Assembly (NCBI RefSeq): GCF_900105905.1
Contig: NZ_FNSV01000005.1
Location: 5,022,001 to 5,086,000 of the forward strand
Direction of reading: 5' to 3'
Origin: Rhodococcus koreensis
Lineage (GTDB): Bacteria > Actinomycetota > Actinomycetes > Mycobacteriales > Mycobacteriaceae
DNA: 64,000 bases
The position numbers and the translations under genes are program-made. Below are positions 61,857-64,000 of this stretch, piece by piece. The notes below the pieces were generated by a model, which searched no databases, was not told where the DNA came from, and saw nothing but the letters and a program-made list of their open reading frames with translations. The number at the start of each line of letters is the position of its first letter. Positions within the stretch are counted from its first letter, which is position 1.

Positions 61857-62528
61857 ATGAGGAAGGAACCGCGTGTGACGACGCGCCCAGCAGTGAGCAA
61901 GCAAGGACAACGCGACCCGGGTCGGCGCGATCGACTGGTTGATGTTGCCGTCGAGGTGATCGCCGAGCGCGGAGTCGCAGGTGCCACGCACCGTGCAGTT
62001 GCCGAAGCTGCGGGCGTGCCCCTCGGATCGACAACCTACTACTTCAAATCTCTGGAAGATCTTCACGCCGAAGCGATCACGCGACATGCCGCGAACATTT
62101 TCGGCGTCTTCCAGGCTCGGCTCGAGGGCGTCAGAAATCGCGAACAGTTGCTCGACTCTCTCGTCGATCTCGTCATCGAGGATCTGACCGGAGACAAGCG
62201 AGGGCTCGTCGTGACGATCGAGCTGTACGCCCTCGCAACCCGCAAGGCAGCGTTCTTCGACATCGCGGACGACTGGGTCCGAGTCACGCAAGCGCTCTTC
62301 GAGCTCCATATGGACGAGGAAGCCGCGCAGGCGGTGAATGCGCTGATCGAGGGCATCGTGATACACAGCGCTCTCTCATCCACACACATCACGAGCCAGC
62401 ACCTTCGCCGGCAACTGGAGCAACTGGTCCCGAATGCCTCATTTTCACCCAGTCGCGCAACGGTTCCAAGCACGCCCGTGTCAGAACAGCTGGTGGCCGC
62501 ACGCGCCGCGGCACAAGGCCAAGGCTAG
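61857..62528 (+). CDS. TetR-family regulator
   Basis: The 223-residue form from ATG 61857 (MRKEPRVTTRPAVSKQG) follows a GAGGAG ribosome site. The helix-turn-helix ATHRAVAEAAGVPLGSTTYYF and KSLEDLHAEAI are typical of the group that includes TetR_C_6-like domains. A longer frame from 61668 would translate the operator repeats and is rejected. It is divergent from the monooxygenase operon and probably represses it and itself through the TGTAC-N4-GTACA sites. A PucR gene begins 3 bp after its stop. Confidence 0.91.
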   Translation: MRKEPRVTTRPAVSKQGQRDPGRRDRLVDVAVEVIAERGVAGATHRAVAEAAGVPLGSTTYYFKSLEDLHAEAITRHAANIFGVFQARLEGVRNREQLLDSLVDLVIEDLTGDKRGLVVTIELYALATRKAAFFDIADDWVRVTQALFELHMDEEAAQAVNALIEGIVIHSALSSTHITSQHLRRQLEQLVPNASFSPSRATVPSTPVSEQLVAARAAAQGQG

Positions 62529-62531
62529 AAA

Positions 62532-64000
62532 ATGACGTCATCCACGATCGCACACCATGCATTTGCCGATTCATCCGCGCGCCGGTCCAGAATGAGCGAG
62601 AAGCCGCTGACAATCGAATCGGCGCTGAAACTCGAGGTCTTCAGGCGGATACCGTTGACGATATTCGCCGGCGAAACCAACCTGTCGCGATCGATACGAT
62701 GGGTGCACCCGGTCGAGGTACCTGATATCGCGCGCTTCCTTACCGGTGGAGAAATGTTGCTCACCGCCGGCCTCGGCATCGCCCGAGACCCGGAGCAGCA
62801 ACGGCGTTTCATCCGCGAGATCTCCGACGCAGGCGCCTCCGTTCTCATTCTCGAACTGAGCGGCCGCGCCTACAGTGACATGCCCGACGCTCTCGTCGAC
62901 GAGGCTGTATCGAGGAACTTCCCCTTGGTGGGTCTGCGAGGCGAGCTTCCATTCGTGGAGGTGTCGGCGCAGGTTCACGAATCGCTGGTCGATGAACGCG
63001 TGCTAGAACTCACCACATATGAACGACTGAACGATGTGTTCATGCAGTCGCTGCTCGAAGGTCGCGACCACGTCTCGTTTGCCGAGAAGCTAGCCGCCGA
63101 GGTAGATCATCCTGTGGTCCTGGAAGACACCCTTCACCAGGTCGTCGCATACTCCGGCGCCACCGCGAAAGCCGATGTCACACTGACTGATTGGGAACGA
63201 CACTCGCGAGTCCTCCACGATACTGCGACGAACGCACACGGTGCCGCGCACGCGGCGGGGGAGCCATCCGAATGCACGCGACGGGCGGTCATCCTGCGTG
63301 GCGAACGGTGGGGATGGTTGCACATACTCCACGGCACCGAACCGCTCGACCGGGCTGACCTCTACGCTCTCGATCGTGCGGCGGATGCGGTCGCCATCAC
63401 TCTCCTGGGTGCCCGCGAGAGCGGCGCGAAGGCGGCTCAGCGACAGAATGCCCTGGTCAATCGGCTGCTCCTGGGCGACATCTCGGGCGAAGCTTTCGTC
63501 ACCCGTGCCCTCCGAATCGGCCGCGATCTGCGAGAACGATCACTGGTCGTGGTCTTCGTCAGCAAACGGTCGTCGATCGCCTCGCCGCTCGACGAGGCAT
63601 TGGAGGAGTTGTGCCGCACACTGCACGTCCCCTCCGTGGTCGCCGACATCGGCGATCACACACTGGCAATCATCGGCCTGTCGCGTCAGTGCCCCGAAGA
63701 AACCTTGGTGGAGAAGCTGTCCACGCTCCGGGTGCGAGCGGGCGTCAGTAGGCAGGTGGCGGCAAGTCAGGTCCCGCAAGCGGTGGAACAGGCGCGCAGC
63801 GCAGCCTCCGTCGCGGCTGCGCGAAACGACGAACGAGTGCTGCGGTTCGACGAACTCGGCGTGCTTCGGCTCCTGGTTTCCCTGGCCCAGGGCCCAGAAC
63901 TGGCCCGCTACGTTGAGGACGAACTCGGTCCCGTCCTCAAGCACGACGCGAATTCCGCCAGTCCGTTGCTCCCGACTCTACGTGCGTTCCTGACGTACGA
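62532..64000 (+). CDS. PucR-family regulator (3' end beyond window)
   Basis: Reading from ATG 62532 gives 489 residues without a stop to the right edge. An N-terminal PucR domain (TIESALKLEVFRRIPLTIFA, SIRWVHPVEVPDIARFLTGG, EMLLTAGLGIARD) precedes GGDEF-like CdaR sequence (RLLLGDISGEAFVTRALRIG, VRAGVSRQVAASQVPQAVEQ). The C-terminal helix-turn-helix lies beyond the window. The start 3 bp after the TetR stop has AAGG upstream; ATG 62592 in the same frame is an alternative. PucR proteins usually activate catabolic genes, so the target may lie to the right or be the divergent operon. Confidence 0.86.
   Translation, partial: MTSSTIAHHAFADSSARRSRMSEKPLTIESALKLEVFRRIPLTIFAGETNLSRSIRWVHPVEVPDIARFLTGGEMLLTAGLGIARDPEQQRRFIREISDAGASVLILELSGRAYSDMPDALVDEAVSRNFPLVGLRGELPFVEVSAQVHESLVDERVLELTTYERLNDVFMQSLLEGRDHVSFAEKLAAEVDHPVVLEDTLHQVVAYSGATAKADVTLTDWERHSRVLHDTATNAHGAAHAAGEPSECTRRAVILRGERWGWLHILHGTEPLDRADLYALDRAADAVAITLLGARESGAKAAQRQNALVNRLLLGDISGEAFVTRALRIGRDLRERSLVVVFVSKRSSIASPLDEALEELCRTLHVPSVVADIGDHTLAIIGLSRQCPEETLVEKLSTLRVRAGVSRQVAASQVPQAVEQARSAASVAAARNDERVLRFDELGVLRLLVSLAQGPELARYVEDELGPVLKHDANSASPLLPTLRAFLTY

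Noticed and set aside
1..64000. CRISPR arrays, tRNA, rRNA genes and insertion sequences
   Set aside because: None were recognised. There are no spaced identical repeats with unique spacers, no tRNA cloverleaf was noticed, and there is no transposase-like frame.

Overview
The window is high-GC actinobacterial chromosome and holds the replication origin neighbourhood of a Rhodococcus-type organism (R. jostii/R. opacus-like). The evidence is gene order: recF-gnd-dnaN-dnaA on the minus strand, an origin, then rpmH-rnpA-yidD-yidC-jag-rsmG-parA-parB on the plus strand. This is followed by the cwlM-trxA-trxB and sigM-murJ-DUF6049-mutT4-pcnA block known from Mycobacterium tuberculosis Rv3907c-Rv3924c. 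Gene identities come from reading motifs and remembered families; no database search was possible.

Layout. 1-5.6 kb: replication genes on the minus strand, with an origin-like dnaN-dnaA gap (3361-4020) carrying DnaA boxes, an AT-rich patch and an exact 12-bp array of CTCGAG palindromes. 5.6-13.7 kb: a second DnaA-box region, then rpmH, rnpA, the membrane insertase genes, jag, rsmG and parAB. Six good parS sites and one degenerate one are scattered from 9.0 to 11.6 kb, together with a G-rich repeat. 13.8-17.3 kb: acetyltransferase-like protein, inactive-amidase regulator CwlM and the thioredoxin pair. 17.4-19.8 kb: a module not present at this place in M. tuberculosis (OYE flavoprotein, an internally deleted epimerase, TetR). 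19.8-29.9 kb: anti-sigma/SigM, MurJ with pseudokinase, DUF6049 membrane protein, Nudix protein and the divergent CCA-adding enzyme.

30-37.4 kb is a molybdenum/nitrate block: a single-chain assimilatory nitrate reductase fused to a diflavin NADPH reductase, followed by a MerR-like/TOBE protein and modABC, all four mod-region genes overlapping by 4 bp. 37.4-48.3 kb is accessory metabolism and regulation: a secreted DUF4185 protein, a hotdog thioesterase, two MFS exporters, an epimerase with a divergent TetR, YqgE, a Mut7-C RNase-like protein, an FCD regulator, and a DUF1648/SdpI-like pair. leuS occupies 48.4-51.3 kb.

From about 51.4 kb the window looks like recently assembled accessory DNA: a haloacid dehalogenase with a divergent FCD regulator, then a LuxR-type ATPase regulator lacking its P-loop, an IolD-like/ALS-family ThDP enzyme, and an aldo/keto reductase broken by a single-base frameshift. 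These are followed by an FAD monooxygenase-ferredoxin-ferredoxin reductase operon divergent from a TetR gene across three TGTAC-N4-GTACA operators, and a PucR-type regulator running off the right edge. The clearest candidates for undescribed biology are the 12-bp palindrome array beside the origin, the G-rich repeats among the parS sites, and the ferredoxin-coupled FAD monooxygenase operon.
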